This document shows positions 11,401 through 24,693 of a stretch of DNA of 64,000 bases, piece by piece. The DNA lies in contig CM025853.1 of the NCBI GenBank assembly GCA_003952965.2, positions 22,236,832 to 22,300,831 on the forward strand, in the 5' to 3' direction. Below the pieces are notes generated by a model. The model did no database searches. It was not told the DNA's origin and saw only the letters and a list, made by a program, of their open reading frames with translations. Source of the DNA: Morella rubra. Taxonomy: Eukaryota > Streptophyta > Magnoliopsida > Fagales > Myricaceae. Position 1 is the first letter of the stretch, and every line of letters starts with the position of its first letter. The position numbers were made by a program, and so were the translations under genes.

Positions 11401-14400
11401 CCTGAAGTGCAAGAAGCCTCGTTTCATTCGCGGCTTGGAAGAAGCAAAAACGTTAGTCTTTATTGGGAGCACATTTCAGCTTAACTGATGTGATTGGATC
11501 TTTTCATACAAGCCTCCATCTTTCGTTACACTATATTGACATGCCTGCTTTAGAATTTTCAGGAATTAGACTCAGTTATGTGGGGTTTTTTTGACAGTAT
11601 ATCTCCAAAATCATGCTTGTTTCATAGCAAATTTTCTTGAACTTGGGCATGCTGACGTCAAAGATGTTCTCTGAGATTATTGTATTGTTCATATCGTATC
11701 CTTGTGCTTCTGTCTTTGTGAACTATTATATGTAATTGCGGGTTGAATAGGTTGTGATATGTATTTAAACCTTGGAAGTAAGTTTCGTGAGTTATTTTCC
11801 TTTCCATTGATGGCTGCCTTATGGACTTGCCTTCTATCAAATGACAACTTATTATGATTGACAAGACGACTGTTGGCCTTTAGGATACAAATATGCTGGG
11901 CTAATAGAACTTTATTGGTTATTTACTCCATGTTCCTGTCAAGATACTCTCATTGGCCTAGCATACTTTATATCTTGCCACAAGTTATTACAACCAATAA
12001 ATTTTTTTTGGGGGCTTTAGAGTACTAACACAGCTTTAGTATATGGGATTCAATCGCAAGTCTTTTCTTGAGCATTTTCAGTTTCTATTCAGTATGCTAT
12101 TTCAATCAAAAGAGTTCCCTAGGCCCTGTTTCACTTGAGATGTCAGTTATTTCAATACTGTGTCTTTAATCAGGTATTTGAGTGAACAAAAGCTTCCAAG
12201 AAGAATGCTACAGCTGCAAAATGGAATTACAACTGATAACGGAAGTGCAAGTGAAGATGATGGAGGGAGTACAGATACAAGTGAGGATTGCATAGAAGAC
12301 ACTGGGAATGCGAGAGCAGGAGAGGGCCTTGGAACTTCTCCCTATGTTATTGGGGATTTGCAAATTATGAGCCTTGGTAATTCTCTGTAGTTTTTGAACT
12401 GCTCCTTCTATAAATTTGGATATTGTATAAGCATGTTCATTTCATTGCGTTTGGCCAAATTTTCGTACCTATGTTTAAGATTATGGGGTTGTCATCAAGA
12501 CCTTGGTTTAGGGAGTTGAAAGTTGAAATGTCAGAGGACATGGCATCATCGTCATTCTTTACCATTTTGCTTTGTCAACTTCAGATGGGAAATATAATAC
12601 CTGTTTAGTTTTTTCTTTAATCTGTATATTGTGCCTTTGGGATCTTTTAGTTTACTATTAATAGGCAAAGCACATGGGGAAAAGAGTATTTGATAATTTG
12701 ACTGATGGGGTTTCAAGACAATTATTCCGCTCATGAGCGTATGAAACATTGTTGCAGGAAAGATGGTCAAGGACTCAGAATATTTCCAGGATGAGAAATT
12801 CATTTGGCCTGAAGGATATACTGCTTTGAGGAAGTTTTCTTCAATAACTGGTATAGCATCTTAATGATCCCTTAATGTGTTTTTTGCTTGTCACAGTGTA
12901 TCACCATAAATCATGCTTAAAGTTTCTCTAGTCATCTTAATCATTTTGTCATTTCCATAACATTTCCACTTTTGATTCCGAGGGGTTCAGATCCAAGTGT
13001 GTGTGCCCTGTATAAGATGGAAGTGGTGAGAGATGCTGACTCAAAGTTTCGACCTTTGTTCAGAGTGACATTAGATAATGGAGAGCAGGTTAGTGTGCGA
13101 TGTGTCTAATGAATGTATATTTCTCAATTAATTTACTCTGAACACTTTTGTTGAGTTTTTGACATTGTTCATGCTCATTTCTTTGCCTTTCTTCACAAGG
13201 TTATCCTATCTTGTAACTCAAGTTTTCCCTGGGCATAAATGATGACTTTAGATGTGCTATGGGATCGGTGAATTAGCTGTTTTAGAATTTGAGGATTTAA
13301 TTTTAATTCAGAACTAAATAGTGGACTACATGCGACTGTGAACGCATTTGCACATGTTTAGTAAGACAATCACCTTGGATATGTTCTTGGTGTGGGTGGT
13401 ACTGTGGGAAAAGGGTTTTATAAATGGGTAGAAGATGACAGGAAATTCTCCAATGTATGTTTAAGTTGACATTGATGTGTTCTCGTGTAAAATTTTCTTT
13501 CTCGTCTGATTCAATTGGCATTTTGCGCTAACCCCTTCTTTAGTAGTCATGTCTCTTTGCATTCGGCCAAAGCATAAAAAATTTGTTGTTTATTTTCCGT
13601 TTTTCCATGTCCTTGTGCATGTTTGCTTCTCCTTGCATTACCACATAGTTATGTGCAAACACATGCATGCATATGTAGCATATAATATGTGGTTATGGAT
13701 TGTTCCTTGTATTTTACTTTTCAGTTCAAAGGATCCACTCCATCTGACTGCTGGAATAAAATATACAAAAGGATGAAAAAAGTACAAACAAGTAGCTCTG
13801 ATTGCTCAAGTGCTGGTGCTGGAGGAGAAAGAATCTATAAATCTGGTTCTGATATGTTTGGTTTCTCCAATCCTGAAGTTATGAAGCTTATAAAGGTATA
13901 CCATTAAATAATTGCCCATAAATTTTCTTTATTTGTTCTTAGACTCTGTTTGCTCCCTTGTCAACTAGATATTTGCTGTCTGTGTCTAGTAACGAGTCGA
14001 TATCCAGAAGTGTCGCTGCCTTTCTGTTTAATTATAGTTGCTTTTTGGCCTGTAAAATTAGATTTTTGAAATTTCGGTCATATATTTCTCTAATTAATGT
14101 TAAAGAGTTCTGTAATCTTTGGTTACCTTTTTCCCCATGATATTAGTTTAACATCTGTAATTGTGGACAAATTTGCTTTGAACATGATGCGTTTGGGATT
14201 TTTTTTTGATAAGTAGCATTTGGGATTGTGGTAAAGGTATTGTGCTCTTGTGCTTGGTACACTGTTTGATTGGAGTAGGCTTAGTTGGTTTGCTACTTGC
14301 AGTCATGGTCCAAATTGATGTTACGTTGGGACACTTGAGAAGCACTTATGCTTTAAGTTGTTTCTATTATATGTGTGGCATGTTAACTCAAAGAAAATTA

Positions 14401-17400
14401 AACATCATGAGACAGCTATTCAAGGAAAAATTAGTACTATATCAGTTGCATGAAGAAATCTAAGGAAGATTGAGAGGGATGTTAGCTTTTTCTATATTTG
14501 GTATTAGATCTTATTAGTACTCTATTCTTTACTATTTCAGAACGATGAAATAACAATGTAATCAGACTTTTATTCTGTGCGTGGATCAAATTAATTATCC
14601 TATCATTCTGAAAAGAAAACAATATTCAAATAAGATGAGATGTTTTATTCTGTATCGAGTATCTTTTAGATGAAAAATTAGATCAAATGTTTCTTGATTC
14701 ATTCTTTTATATGAGATTGAACCTGTTGTTTCTTCTTTGAATCTGGGATTGGCAAATTTAGAGATTTGGACAGCGAACACACCCCCAAATGGGTTTGCAT
14801 TTTCGAGAATGTAGTTCCTGAGAGGGTTTGGGAATCTGGCAATCATGATCAATGGAGGAACAATATCACAATTTTTGTTCAATAAGATACCTAAATTGAA
14901 CAATATCAGTGTTTGAAATCTCTATCAGAACTTTGCAACTATCTTAAGTCAAGTTGCCAATTGTTGTGAGGAGTCATGTCAAGAGGTGTGTCTTTGCTAT
15001 CTGGCAAACATATACTGATTGAGCATGATCTCTAAATTGAACACCTTCATGATTTCTTGATTAAGGTTAGGTTCCGCTTATGCAGTTTATTGGAAGCCAT
15101 GCATCAGTTGATTTGGTCTAGGAATAATTCAATTATTTTCCTGTAGTTCTACTGATCTCTGGCATGAATTCTTACGGCAAGAAATAATGATACATAAACA
15201 GTCACTTTTCTAAATGGATAGATCTTTCTTGTTGCTTTGTCAATACTTCTCTTGTAATCATTAGCTGGTAAAAGTGACTGTTTGTTTTTGTAACATCTTG
15301 AAACTTTTTGACAGGGATTATCTAAATCTAGACTTTCTTCAAAATTCTCTCTCTGTAAGTTAGCCTCTAGAAGATATCAAGAACCGTCTGCTGGGTACAG
15401 ACCTGTTCGTGTTGATTGGAAAGACCTTGACAAGTGCAGTGTTTGCCACATGGATGAGGTGAAAACCAAATTTATTTTGCATGATTTCTCATTGCCTCTC
15501 TTTTTTATACAAGATTGAAATTGTGTTCCACAATTGGAAGCATTTTCCTCCCTCTGGAAGGTGATATGTTGCCTCTTTTTGGGGTGGGGATACCCTGTCC
15601 CTTCATTCCCACTCTATTCAATTTTCCCTTTCTACTTGACTTTTTTATGATTTGGTTGCTGTATGTCGTATGGTTTGGCTGACTGACGTTCTCTTGTATC
15701 CAGGAGTATGAAAACAATCTGTTCCTGCAATGTGATAAATGCAGAATGATGGTAAGGGCCTCTTCGTTTGTTTCTCTGATGCATGGGATATCATGATTAT
15801 AAGTCTGGCAGTTGATCATTGTATTATAAATTGTTGCTATCGTATCTACTGTTAGTGCCAATGTCTGTCAACCTAACAGCATCTCCTCCTTGTAAGCAAG
15901 GGTTGGAGGATGAGGTTGTAGTTTCCATCACATACAAGTGTAAGTTGTAATTATCTACAAAAAGATCATATCTACAGTTAGGCAAACAAATTTCTTGGTC
16001 GGTGCTGTTGGCTCCATCAATTCTTTATCTGCCTTTTCAGTTTCTTCATTTTTTTAGGGTTAATTTCTTACTCATTTTGTCATTTTTGGCATGATCATTG
16101 GTGTGGTGAGGACCTCTGAGGTTAGCGTTCCTTTTATTATTCTCTTTAGCCCGGTGCCAAGATGCGATGGTGGTGGATTGTTTGGAGGGAAGTTCCGGAG
16201 TTATTGTTTGGAATGTTCAGTTTGCAAAAACTGCCAACAATTGGGAGATGGACGAATTCTCGGCCTTTACTCTTTGCTATATTCGAAGGTTTTAATGAGA
16301 GGGGAGGAAGATAAGATGATATGGTGGGGTTCCAAAAATGGAGTTTTCTCAGTCAAATCGATGTATGGGATCTTTATGAGAGGTTCCGCTAAGGGTTTCC
16401 CTTGGCGTCAGTGTTGGAAGAACTCGGCTCCCTCTAGAGTCTCTTTCTTTGATTGGCAGGCTGCTTGTGGGAAAGTTTTGACTATTGACAACTTAAGAGG
16501 AGAGGCTTTTGCTTGATTGATTGGTGCTACCTGTGTAAAAGTGATGGGGAGTCGATGGATCACCTTTTTGTTCATTGTTCAGTGCTAGAGGGTTGTGGTC
16601 TACATGCTATGCATTTTGACCTCTCTTGGGTTATGCCTAGAAGGGTGATTGATGTGTTGAGGTGTTGGAAAAAAAAGTTCGAGGATCCAATTGCTTTGGT
16701 ATTGGAAGATGATTCTTCATGTATTTGGTGGAGCTTGTGGAGGGACAGGAACAATAAATGCTTTGAAGATACGGAGCTGTCAATGGATAGTTTGAGGGGT
16801 TTTTTTATTGCAATCTCTTTTTCTTTGGGCTAATGCGGTGTTGGGTTTTCCTTTTTCGGGCCCTCTGGATTTTCTTAGCTTTTTAGCGTGTTTGTTTTAG
16901 GCGTTTTCAGTATAGTCTCTTGTACTGTTGACTCTGTTCTCTTTGTTTCTTCTATTAATAAAGCTTAACTTATAAAAAAAAAAAACATAAAAATTCTTAC
17001 TCGTTTTGTGGTTGCTTCCATATGTTTTGCCAGAAGTGCTGATGTTTGTACAACTTCTCTTTGCCTTTTCTGTTTGGTTAGGTCCATGCTAGATGCTATG
17101 GAGAATTTGAACCTCTTAATGGAGTGCTGTGGTTATGCAACTTATGTCGACCAGGGGCTCCCAACCCTGCTCCACCTTGCTGCCTCTGTCCTGTTATAGG
17201 TAATTTCATATTATTAGAACTACCTTTATGTAATGGCATCGACCATGCAAGATTGATTCTGTAAAATTATTTTCATTTCAGGGGGTGCAATGAAGCCAAC
17301 AACTGATGGTCGCTGGGCTCACCTTGCATGTGCAATATGGATACCTGGTTCGTGAGTGTTTGGTTCACATTTGTGGTTATGCAGATAATTTACTTTTCAA

Positions 17401-19261
17401 GTTCTAATTACTGCTTATCCTGCAGAAACTTGCTTATCTGATATCAAAAGGATGGAGCCTATTGATGGGCTAAGTAGAATCAATAAGGTACTTAGCTCAT
17501 CATGTTGCATGTGTTTTCATATTCTCATTACCTAAATTTTTTTTTCCTGTATTTTTTTAATTAAGAAAGAGAGCTTTATGATCCTTTCTGTGTGAGGATT
17601 AAGTGAATTGCTGTTGTGAACTCTTCTGGCTTCAGCAAAGGGTTTTTGCCACTTCTGTACTGTCCTTTTTTGTTTGTTTATGTATTTGTGTGCTTAAACA
17701 GGACCGCTGGAAGCTGTTATGTAGCATCTGTGGTGTATCTTATGGAGCTTGCATTCAAGTAAGTTCATTTTCCTGATCAGAGCAGGACTGAATTCCAATC
17801 CTATCCATATCACGTTTAGTGGCATGTGTCATGGTAACATCTCTTAATACTTACCAACAAAGGAAAAGGAAAAAAGGTCCACTAAAAACGTCAATTTCGT
17901 TGCTGTTGCTTGGATTGTTCCGTTTTTACTTCTCAGATATGCTTGTTTTAATAGTATCATATGAAGGCCCTTCCTTTCTTGATGTCTTCTTGTGATGGAT
18001 CAAAGAGCTTCAAAACTGTTAGCATCCTTACTCTGGATTGCACAAATTCTGTATATATGTTCTAAACATGCAACTGATGTAGGAAAAGAACCTATGTGAT
18101 GTGCCAAAGTTTCACTCTGCACGTGGAGGTTAATATAGGAGAGACCAAACCCCAGCTCATATGGATGAGGTAATATGAAAGAAACACTCCTTGCCCGGAC
18201 ATTACATCTAGGATTCAACTGTTGAGATGCCTTTCTCAGCCTGGATCATCCATTTAAACAACTCTCGAGACATAATCTGAACTCTTCAGTATGGTTTGGT
18301 GGAGATAGTTGTTTGTGCTTTTAAATAATTTATTCTTCTGGAACAAGATCTTGAATTCTACTATGCGGTTGTAGATCTCTTAGCAGCATATTGGGGGAGA
18401 GCAACTTAATCTACTGTTGTGTTCTATGGTCAGTAAAAAACTGAATGTGCTTGATTATTGAGTCTGCTTCACATATTCATCTATATGTTTTAAATGGCAA
18501 TCTGCTCTAACTAGAATAACAATTTTGCACAAAGAAGGCCCTAATATTGAAAAATAGCTGTGATCAGTATCCACCTACTTTAAAGTGAAAGAAGAGAATC
18601 TATATCCTTAAAAACTTGTTTTACGTTTGTGGTCTTCCTTACTCATATCTGATTATGGATTCTTTCTAAATGGCAATTTTGGGCAGTGTTCAAACAATAC
18701 TTGTTATGCGGCGTATCATCCACTTTGTGCCCGTGCTGCTGGTTTGTGTGTTGAGGTAGATTCTCCTCTTTCTATTACATCTCTGGAGATGCTTCTCATA
18801 TGAGTCATTTGGATCTGTTTATCTATTTATTTCGGCATTGCTGTGATCATGTAGCTTGAGGATGAGGACAGACTATTTCTGCTGGCTGTGGATGATGATG
18901 AAGAAGACCAGTGCATCCGTTTGCTATCCTTCTGCAAGAAGCATAGGCAACCCTCTAATGAGCGTCCAACTGCTGATGAACGCGTTGAGCGAGTTGCTCA
19001 TCAGTATTCGGAATATACACCCCCACCTAATCCATCTGGCTGTGCACGCAGTGGTGTGCCATCAGACATTTCTGTTGCTGCACACACTTCACAAATTGTT
19101 CTCTCACCTCTCTCTCTCTCTCTCTCTCCTCTCCCCCACTATCCTATGGGACCCATGCACACACGGTTGTAATTGTGATTATGGGGCTCTTGTGACCGGT
19201 TCCTGCTCCATGTTGTCAAATAGCATTATATCTGCTTCTCACCTCTCTCTCTGTCCCTGTT

Positions 19262-19304
<43 letters not shown>

Positions 19305-22300
19305 TCAGATTTCCTGCTTCCAGGTTTCATGTACCATTGCCTGAAATCATTAATAACTATGGCTTTGTAACTGCATCAGTTTTTATTCAGGTTCAGTTAC
19401 ACTTTCATTCCATGGACTGTTGGTCTTGTTGTTTTTCTGACACAGTGTGGTTGTTAAATGGATGTTTGGCAATTCTCTTTGCTATCCAGCCATCAAAGTG
19501 GTGGATCATTTTAGGCGAGGCCCAAGTTTTCTAATTAACACATTTTACCTTCAACTGTGGCTTCCACTGCTGCTGTGTCTATTTCTCATTAACTTACTGC
19601 GATCTTACTTCTGCATGTTCCATAAACTTCTTCTGTTGAATTGGCCTTAAAAACTTGGTTATTACTGTTGTTAGAGTTGTTGGTTTATGTCCACTTTTTT
19701 TGGTTTGTAATATCTTACTTTCCCATCCTTTGGCAGAGCCCTACAATTACTTTGGTAGACGTGGACGGAAAGAACCAGAAGCCCTTGCTGCTGCTTCCTT
19801 GAAGCGATTGTTTGTACAGAACCAGCCCTACTTAGTTGGAGGTTATGGTCAACACACGTTTCCAGGAAATGCACTCCCTTCCAATGGATTCACTGGTTCT
19901 AAGTTCTCTTCCACCCTTCAGAGGCTGAAAAGCTCTCAGCTTGATGCTCCTAACAACATACTTTCTATGGCCGAGAAATATAGCTACATGAGAGAGTCTT
20001 TTCGAAAGAGACTTGCGTTTGGTAAGACTTGGTTTTGGTTTTGGCAAACTTTCAAATGCATCAATGGCACTGCCATCTTCATTTTTGAATGAATCTTGCT
20101 GACCTGTACTTGAGATAGTGCATAAGCTCATTATAGATTGCTTATCTTCTGCCTAATGACTGAAATTTTCCAACTTTTTAATCACCAAAAATATGTTTTT
20201 TTTTTTCGGTGATACTTTCCCCCCTTTTTTATGATTGAAGCAAGTGGTATATGCCTTTCTTTCCTTAATCATTTGTTAGAAATACATTCAGTTGTTTGGC
20301 TTGGGTTAAAGACGCCTATATTCTCCTGAATTACTTCTCTTTCAAGCTATTAAGGCTCTCACTTTCCAAAGGGTATAGTTATTTAATGTATTCTGTCAAG
20401 ATGATAGAGTTGTGTGCATCTTACTGTGCCATGGGTGTTGTAAATTATCACAAGGCATAGCACTAGGAAATTTCTATTCTATATTGGAAAAAGAATTCTG
20501 TAAATGATACTTCTGCCATACTGGTGTTTGGCTGCCACCTAAGTTGCAAGTAATTTTTTTTATTGTAGACAATGCCATGGAATGAATTTTATTTTCTTGA
20601 AATGTGAGGCTCCACGTTGTCAATACTGCTGAATCTTGCAGGTGTGCTTCATTGTAATAGGGAGATGGCTTAGGTCATAACCAATCATACTTGAATACTA
20701 TGTCATAAAAGTTGAAAGACTAGGAGCTGCCTTAGTTATTTTTATCAGTCATACAGCTATTATTTCTTTCATAGACTTGTCCTGTTCTCGCTGGCCCAAT
20801 TCTTAGGCATTTATTGTTCTATTAACCATAGGAAACTAAAACAGTTTAATGCGAGCTTAGTTTTCCTAATTCTCAAGTCTGTGTATGTTCTCACTTGCAC
20901 AAGTTTGCTCGAGTTCTGAGCATTAGTTAATGATTTCTGCTTGCAGATATACTTTCAGGAATTTTGAACACAGGCATTTCTACCTTTTGTATCACCTAAG
21001 AAATTGTGTCGTAACGAAATTTTTGGTGCTGTGTTATAATGGACATATGCAAACACATCCCTATACATGTATTCCAATACAATTACACGCATGTACAATG
21101 TTTGGTATACACGTAGGTAACGTTAAGAAAGCATGTTATCACTTTATGCATTTCTCTTATTTTGGTTTTTGCTGCTGGCTGTTTCTTGACAATAGGAAAA
21201 TCAGGAATCCATGGATTTGGCATCTTTGCAAAGCATCCTCATAGAGCGGGAGACATGGTAAAGAAATCTGCATGTCATTATATCTTATTATGATACTATT
21301 TAAAGGTGTTATGAATTTGCAATGATGAATGGAATTTACTTCCTGTAGGTGGTTGAATACACTGGCGAACTTGTTAGACCTTCTGTAGCTGATAGGAGAG
21401 AGCACTTTATATACAATTCCTTGGTGGTAAGTGTTTGATTTAGTAATTGGTGTGAGCATTGGTATACTTGCATTATGGTATTTAGCTATTCTAACCAGAA
21501 GGTATCAGCCTTTAGTAGTTGGGCCCAAAGACATTGCCATGACAACATTACAACTTTTGTTTTAGATTGGCCTGCAACTGAGGGGCTTAAGCAACCTTCT
21601 AATTTATTTGCTCGCCAGTATGATAAAGGTTTACAAATTGGAAACTACATAATTTGTTGAGTTTTGACTTGTGTGACTTCAGTTTGGTTACTCCCACTTG
21701 TGCTGCATTATTTGTTTGTTGTGGGAGTATTTCTTTACTTTGAATAGTTTATGTAGAAGTGAACCTCAAGCTCCGATGCAATGAAGTGTTTGACCTGTAG
21801 GAGTTCATGGATAGTGGTTAAACTTGTTAATGATACAGTTCACATGTCTTTGCTACTTGATGCCCCACAGAAGTTGCAGTGCCCATGAAATGTTCTCTGA
21901 GTTACCAGTCCTGGGGGGATCTAAGGAAAATTCAGACTTTATGACTGAAATTTATTCAGTTGGGGAAAAGTTTGGGTACCTTAAGTTCATTTATGGTTAA
22001 TCTTGTAATGGGACTGTTCAGAAGTACTTTTGACTCTATTCAACTAATGGGGGTTGGGTTGCAGAATTGCTGCTTTGGTCTATCGAGGGAAAGCCAATCA
22101 TATGGTCCTTGTGTTGTTGATTGGGGAAACCCTAAGTGCTGTTGTAAGTTTGAGGTTCAGCTTTGTTAAAGGGGGAGTGGCTTAACATTTTTGGGGATGG
22201 AGGCAGAAGATAGGAAAGGATGGAATAAGGGATTAGGCGCCTGTTCCCCTTGTTAGGGTTCTTGCTTAGGCTTGTCACTTTTATCTTTCTACCATCAATT

Positions 22301-24020
22301 GTCAAGATATCTTAACCTCTTCTTTCTTTTTGCTCTGCCACTGCAACTGCCATGAGACTACTATCTTCTTTGTTGTCCCTTCTAGTTTGTACGCACATCC
22401 AAACTGAAGGAATGGATAGCTATCTTCTTAGTCTCCTCTATTCTCTTCTTCTCCCCCATGAAACTCCTAAACACAGTTCTATGTTTCTACCTATTGATAG
22501 GTGCATCAACTGTGTGGTGCTCTCTCTCTCTGTCTCACTCTATCTATCTATCTCTCTCTCCCCTCTCATTTACTCTATATTTAATGCTTAACTGATTTTT
22601 TAATATCACTTTAGACAGTTTCATTGAACTTTATATAAATTAAACTTCAGGTTGGAATCCTTTAGGAATTGCTCTCAATTTACTTTTTATTCTGAAGCAT
22701 TGTTCCCTTTTAAATAGAATGATTATCAATGTATAGCTGGTAAATATGAATACATTGGCACATAATATATTGTTGTGCTCAAGGATGTGGCTGTAGTTAT
22801 GATTGTTTTGGTTGGATCATAAATTATGGATTTGATTGTAGCTTTCCATTAGTTCCTTTGGTGCTCTTTGATTGGTTTGTGTGCAGATGCTTATATATGT
22901 GTTCTTTGATATTAAGAACTGCACAATCAGGTTTGTTGCTCTTGATTAGTTTTGGATTTCGACACTCTGTGGTGTCTTACAGGTGCAGTTGTGTATATTT
23001 AAGATGTGTTTTTGTTCATTGAGAGATATAGGAAGACATTTCTAGAGATTTCTTAGTTTTGGTAACGGTTACCTGTTTTATCATAGAGATGTTGAAAAGC
23101 ACTCCAAATGTTGTTGAGTTCCTTTATTCATGCAGGGTGCTGGGACTTATATGTTTCGGATTGATGATGAACGAGTCATTGATGCCACAAGGGCCGGAAG
23201 CATTGCTCATCTCATTAACCATTCTTGTGAAGTGCGCACATCTGCTTTTGCTTTGGTTATTCTGTTTGTTGCTCCTGTGAACTATTTTTCTACTGAAATA
23301 CCCTTTTACATGTAATAATCCTGTGACTGCTTGTGCAAACATGCTGAAAGTGAGGACCGTATCTAGATATCTCCTCCTAGGCCCTTGGTTGGGCAGGAGT
23401 ATGATTAGTGGCCTGCCATACTCTGATAATAAAATATTTCAGGAGCATATTAGTGGCTACTGTACTTCTATGCACACAACACCGCAAGTTGAGCTTTTAC
23501 TTTGTCTAGTCATTTACACGTGATGAAAAGGAATTCTATTGTGCTCTAACATTGCATGTGTACTGAGCTTTTAGTGGAGGGTTACTCAAAAATTGAGGTT
23601 ATTAGTAGTTATCATCATTTCTTGGTTTTGGGGGTCAGGGGTTCTCTATTTCAGATTGTGGTTTATTGCTTACCCATTTTGCTTTTTCTTGTTTGTAGCC
23701 AAATTGCTATTCAAGAGTTATAAGTGTCAATGGTGATGAGCATATAATTATATTCGCGAAGAGAGACATTAAAAGATGGGAGGAACTCACATATGATTAC
23801 AGGTTTTCTTCATGGCCAAATGTGTGCTGTTCTCTTTCATATTCTCATTAGTTGCTGACTTCTATCTTTATACTCCAGATTTTTTTCTATTGATGAACAG
23901 CTAGCATGTTATTGTGGCTTCCCAAGATGCCTGGGTATAGTGAATGACATTGAATCGGAGGAGCGAGCGGCAAAACTAAATGTGCCTCGCAGTGAATTAA
24001 TAGATTGGAGAGGAGAATGA
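5429..24020 (+). CDS. ATX2: Histone-lysine N-methyltransferase, trithorax-type (ATX1/ATX2 class), 24 exons
   Basis: Nuclear enzyme expected to methylate histone H3 lysine 4 at active genes. Exons: 5429-6036, 6144-6195, 6312-6386, 6502-6721, 11099-11222, 11347-11451, 12174-12376, 12758-12850, 12991-13088, 13725-13895, 15315-15458, 15704-15751, 17082-17199, 17282-17347, 17426-17487, 17702-17758, 18687-18755, 18855-19053, 19737-20021, 21196-21257, 21349-21426, 23136-23231, 23699-23802, 23879-24020. They join in frame to 1092 aa (ATX1 and ATX2 are about 1060-1080). Domains: Tudor-like segment about 221-265, PWWP from GDIIWAKL at about 310 to 395, FYRN in exon 8 (463-493), FYRC in exon 10 (527-583), PHD from CSVC (about 624) to 680, extended PHD to about 790, SET from 933, post-SET. 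Catalytic features are intact: NHSCEPNC at 1007-1014, YDY at 1043-1045, zinc cysteines 1056, 1058 and 1063. The start is the first ATG before the ATX-typical [10 protein letters not shown]. Intron 2 uses a GC donor. ATX2 is preferred over ATX1 on length and neighbours; the paralogue choice is an inference. Confidence 0.95.
6196..6311 (+). other. GC-AG intron (intron 2 of the ATX gene)
   Basis: Exon 2 must end with TGCCAG and the intron must begin gcaaga for the frame to continue from FIGLQCQ into VYWPLD, which is the conserved ATX reading. No GT lies at a phase-compatible position there. The acceptor is a normal acag at 6308-6311. GC donors are a known minor class of spliceosomal introns. Confidence 0.8.
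7686..7810 (+). mobile_element. Possible tRNA-derived SINE in ATX intron 4
   Basis: The segment contains tagctcaacgagcac, which resembles a Pol III A box, and about 35 bases later a weak B-box-like ggtgtgattctggttac. It ends in an A-rich tail, and aagctttaa before it resembles aagctttga after it as a possible target duplication. The boxes are degenerate, so this is tentative. Confidence 0.35.
8275..10865 (-). mobile_element. TRIM-type LTR retroelement with a LINE nested in one LTR
   Basis: Two related LTRs flank an 81-bp internal part (10603-10683). The plus-strand left LTR is 8275-10602 (about 233 bp once the LINE at 8456-10541 and one duplicated target copy are removed), and the right LTR is 10684-10865 (182 bp). 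Both begin TGTAACAACC and end GGGTCTCAC(A/T). On the minus strand the LTR runs TG...CA. It is followed by a primer-binding-like AGTATCAAAGC, close to the TGGTATCAGAGC initiator-Met site, and the internal part ends with a GGGGGAGAT polypurine tract. Flanks ttgtt (8270-8274) and ttatt (10866-10870) are a 4/5 target duplication. There is no coding capacity, as expected of a TRIM. It lies in intron 4 of the ATX gene, antisense to it. Confidence 0.75.
8456..10541 (-). mobile_element. 5'-truncated LINE (non-LTR retrotransposon) in ATX intron 4
   Basis: On the minus strand it encodes broken reverse transcriptase: QNAFVK and CKLDIQ near 10420-10540, [13 protein letters not shown] near 10250, then the active-site LLFADDT at about 10110. 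Toward its 3' end comes a zinc-binding RT tail ([30 protein letters not shown], 8800-9040). It finishes in a poly(A) tract, seen as T8 at 8456. Perfect 9-bp flanks ATGTGGAAC (8447-8455 and 10542-10550) are target duplications. Stops and frame changes make it inactive. The part at 9370-10540 is nearly identical to the LINE at 41600-43283 in the neighbouring protease gene. Confidence 0.9.
16081..16993 (+). mobile_element. 5'-truncated LINE 3' end in ATX intron 12
   Basis: Plus-strand fragment of the same LINE family, covering only the C-terminal zinc-binding RT region. Recognisable pieces are [12 protein letters not shown] (near 16430) and [19 protein letters not shown] (16520-16580). It ends aataaagcttaacttat plus a poly(A) run. 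Flanks ttcttactc(a/g)ttttgt at 16065-16080 and 16994-17009 are a 16-bp target duplication with one mismatch. It is more diverged than the other two copies. It sits in the intron that splits the first PHD finger, so correct splicing of 15752-17081 is essential. Confidence 0.9.
19108..19128. repeat. (CT)n microsatellite in ATX intron 18
   Basis: CT dinucleotide tract in the intron; a second, longer one lies about 140 bases downstream. Confidence 0.85.
19266..19298. repeat. (CT)n microsatellite in ATX intron 18
   Basis: Pure CT tract of about 33 bases. Confidence 0.9.
22521..22562. repeat. Mixed TCTC/TATC microsatellite in ATX intron 21
   Basis: Compound pyrimidine-rich simple repeat with several tatc units. 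The rest of this 1.7-kb intron (21427-23135) shows nothing I recognise. Confidence 0.75.
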
Positions 24021-24545
24021 GAGAGGTGAGCAAACCATGTACAAGATCTTATGTCCTCTCGTGTCTCTCTTTTGTAGAGCTTCTTCAGCATCTGCTTGAT
24101 TTAAGTTGGGTATTAAGTGAATGAAATACGAAGTTGAGACCTTGTACATTATGTCCTGCTTTGTTGCAATAATGTAATTGTTTTATGGGGCATCTACATT
24201 GTAAACTGATCATAGGACAATTGGGAGAGAGAAAATGTGCCTTCTGAAGAATAATTACATTATTTGGAGAAGAATGAACACTGACACGTGACTCATGTTT
24301 TTAGATGATATGAAATGGACTTTTATTTTCTTTTGTAACGATTGTTAAAAAATTACATTCTATAATAAATTACACAATGACTGTGCATATGAAATGCATT
24401 GAAAGAAAACAAGGGCTTTGCGTTCCATTTTGTGTAATTGAAAATTTTTGGTTGGTTAAAATGCTTGGAGGAGAATATTTTTGGTGAAGTGGAGAAATAT
24501 TTAGATAATTTGAGGTTGTAGATGGATGACTGAAAGAGTAATTAT
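24021..24545. other. 3' flank of the ATX gene
   Basis: Presumed 3' UTR and downstream DNA. No gene seen. attat at 24541-24545 is the left target-site copy of the copia insertion that follows. Confidence 0.5.
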
Positions 24546-24693
24546 TGTTACTGAGATATTTTAGGAGATATTTTGAGATATTTTAGGATATCTATTTTTA
24601 AAGATTTTATTCAGGATTGAAGCAATCCTTATATACATGTATCTATAAATAGAGAAGCACCCTACGGGAAAGAGGTATTCAGACCAATTGACA
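24546..24693 (+). repeat. 5' LTR of the copia element
   Basis: 148 bp, starting tgttactgagat and ending aattgaca. Matches 30045-30188 apart from a few substitutions and small indels. Confidence 0.9.

Noticed and set aside
18856..19344. Long open frame on the plus strand
   Set aside because: It overlaps ATX exon 18 in a different frame and runs into CT repeats as Ser/Leu. The ATX frame is the one supported by homology and splice phases.
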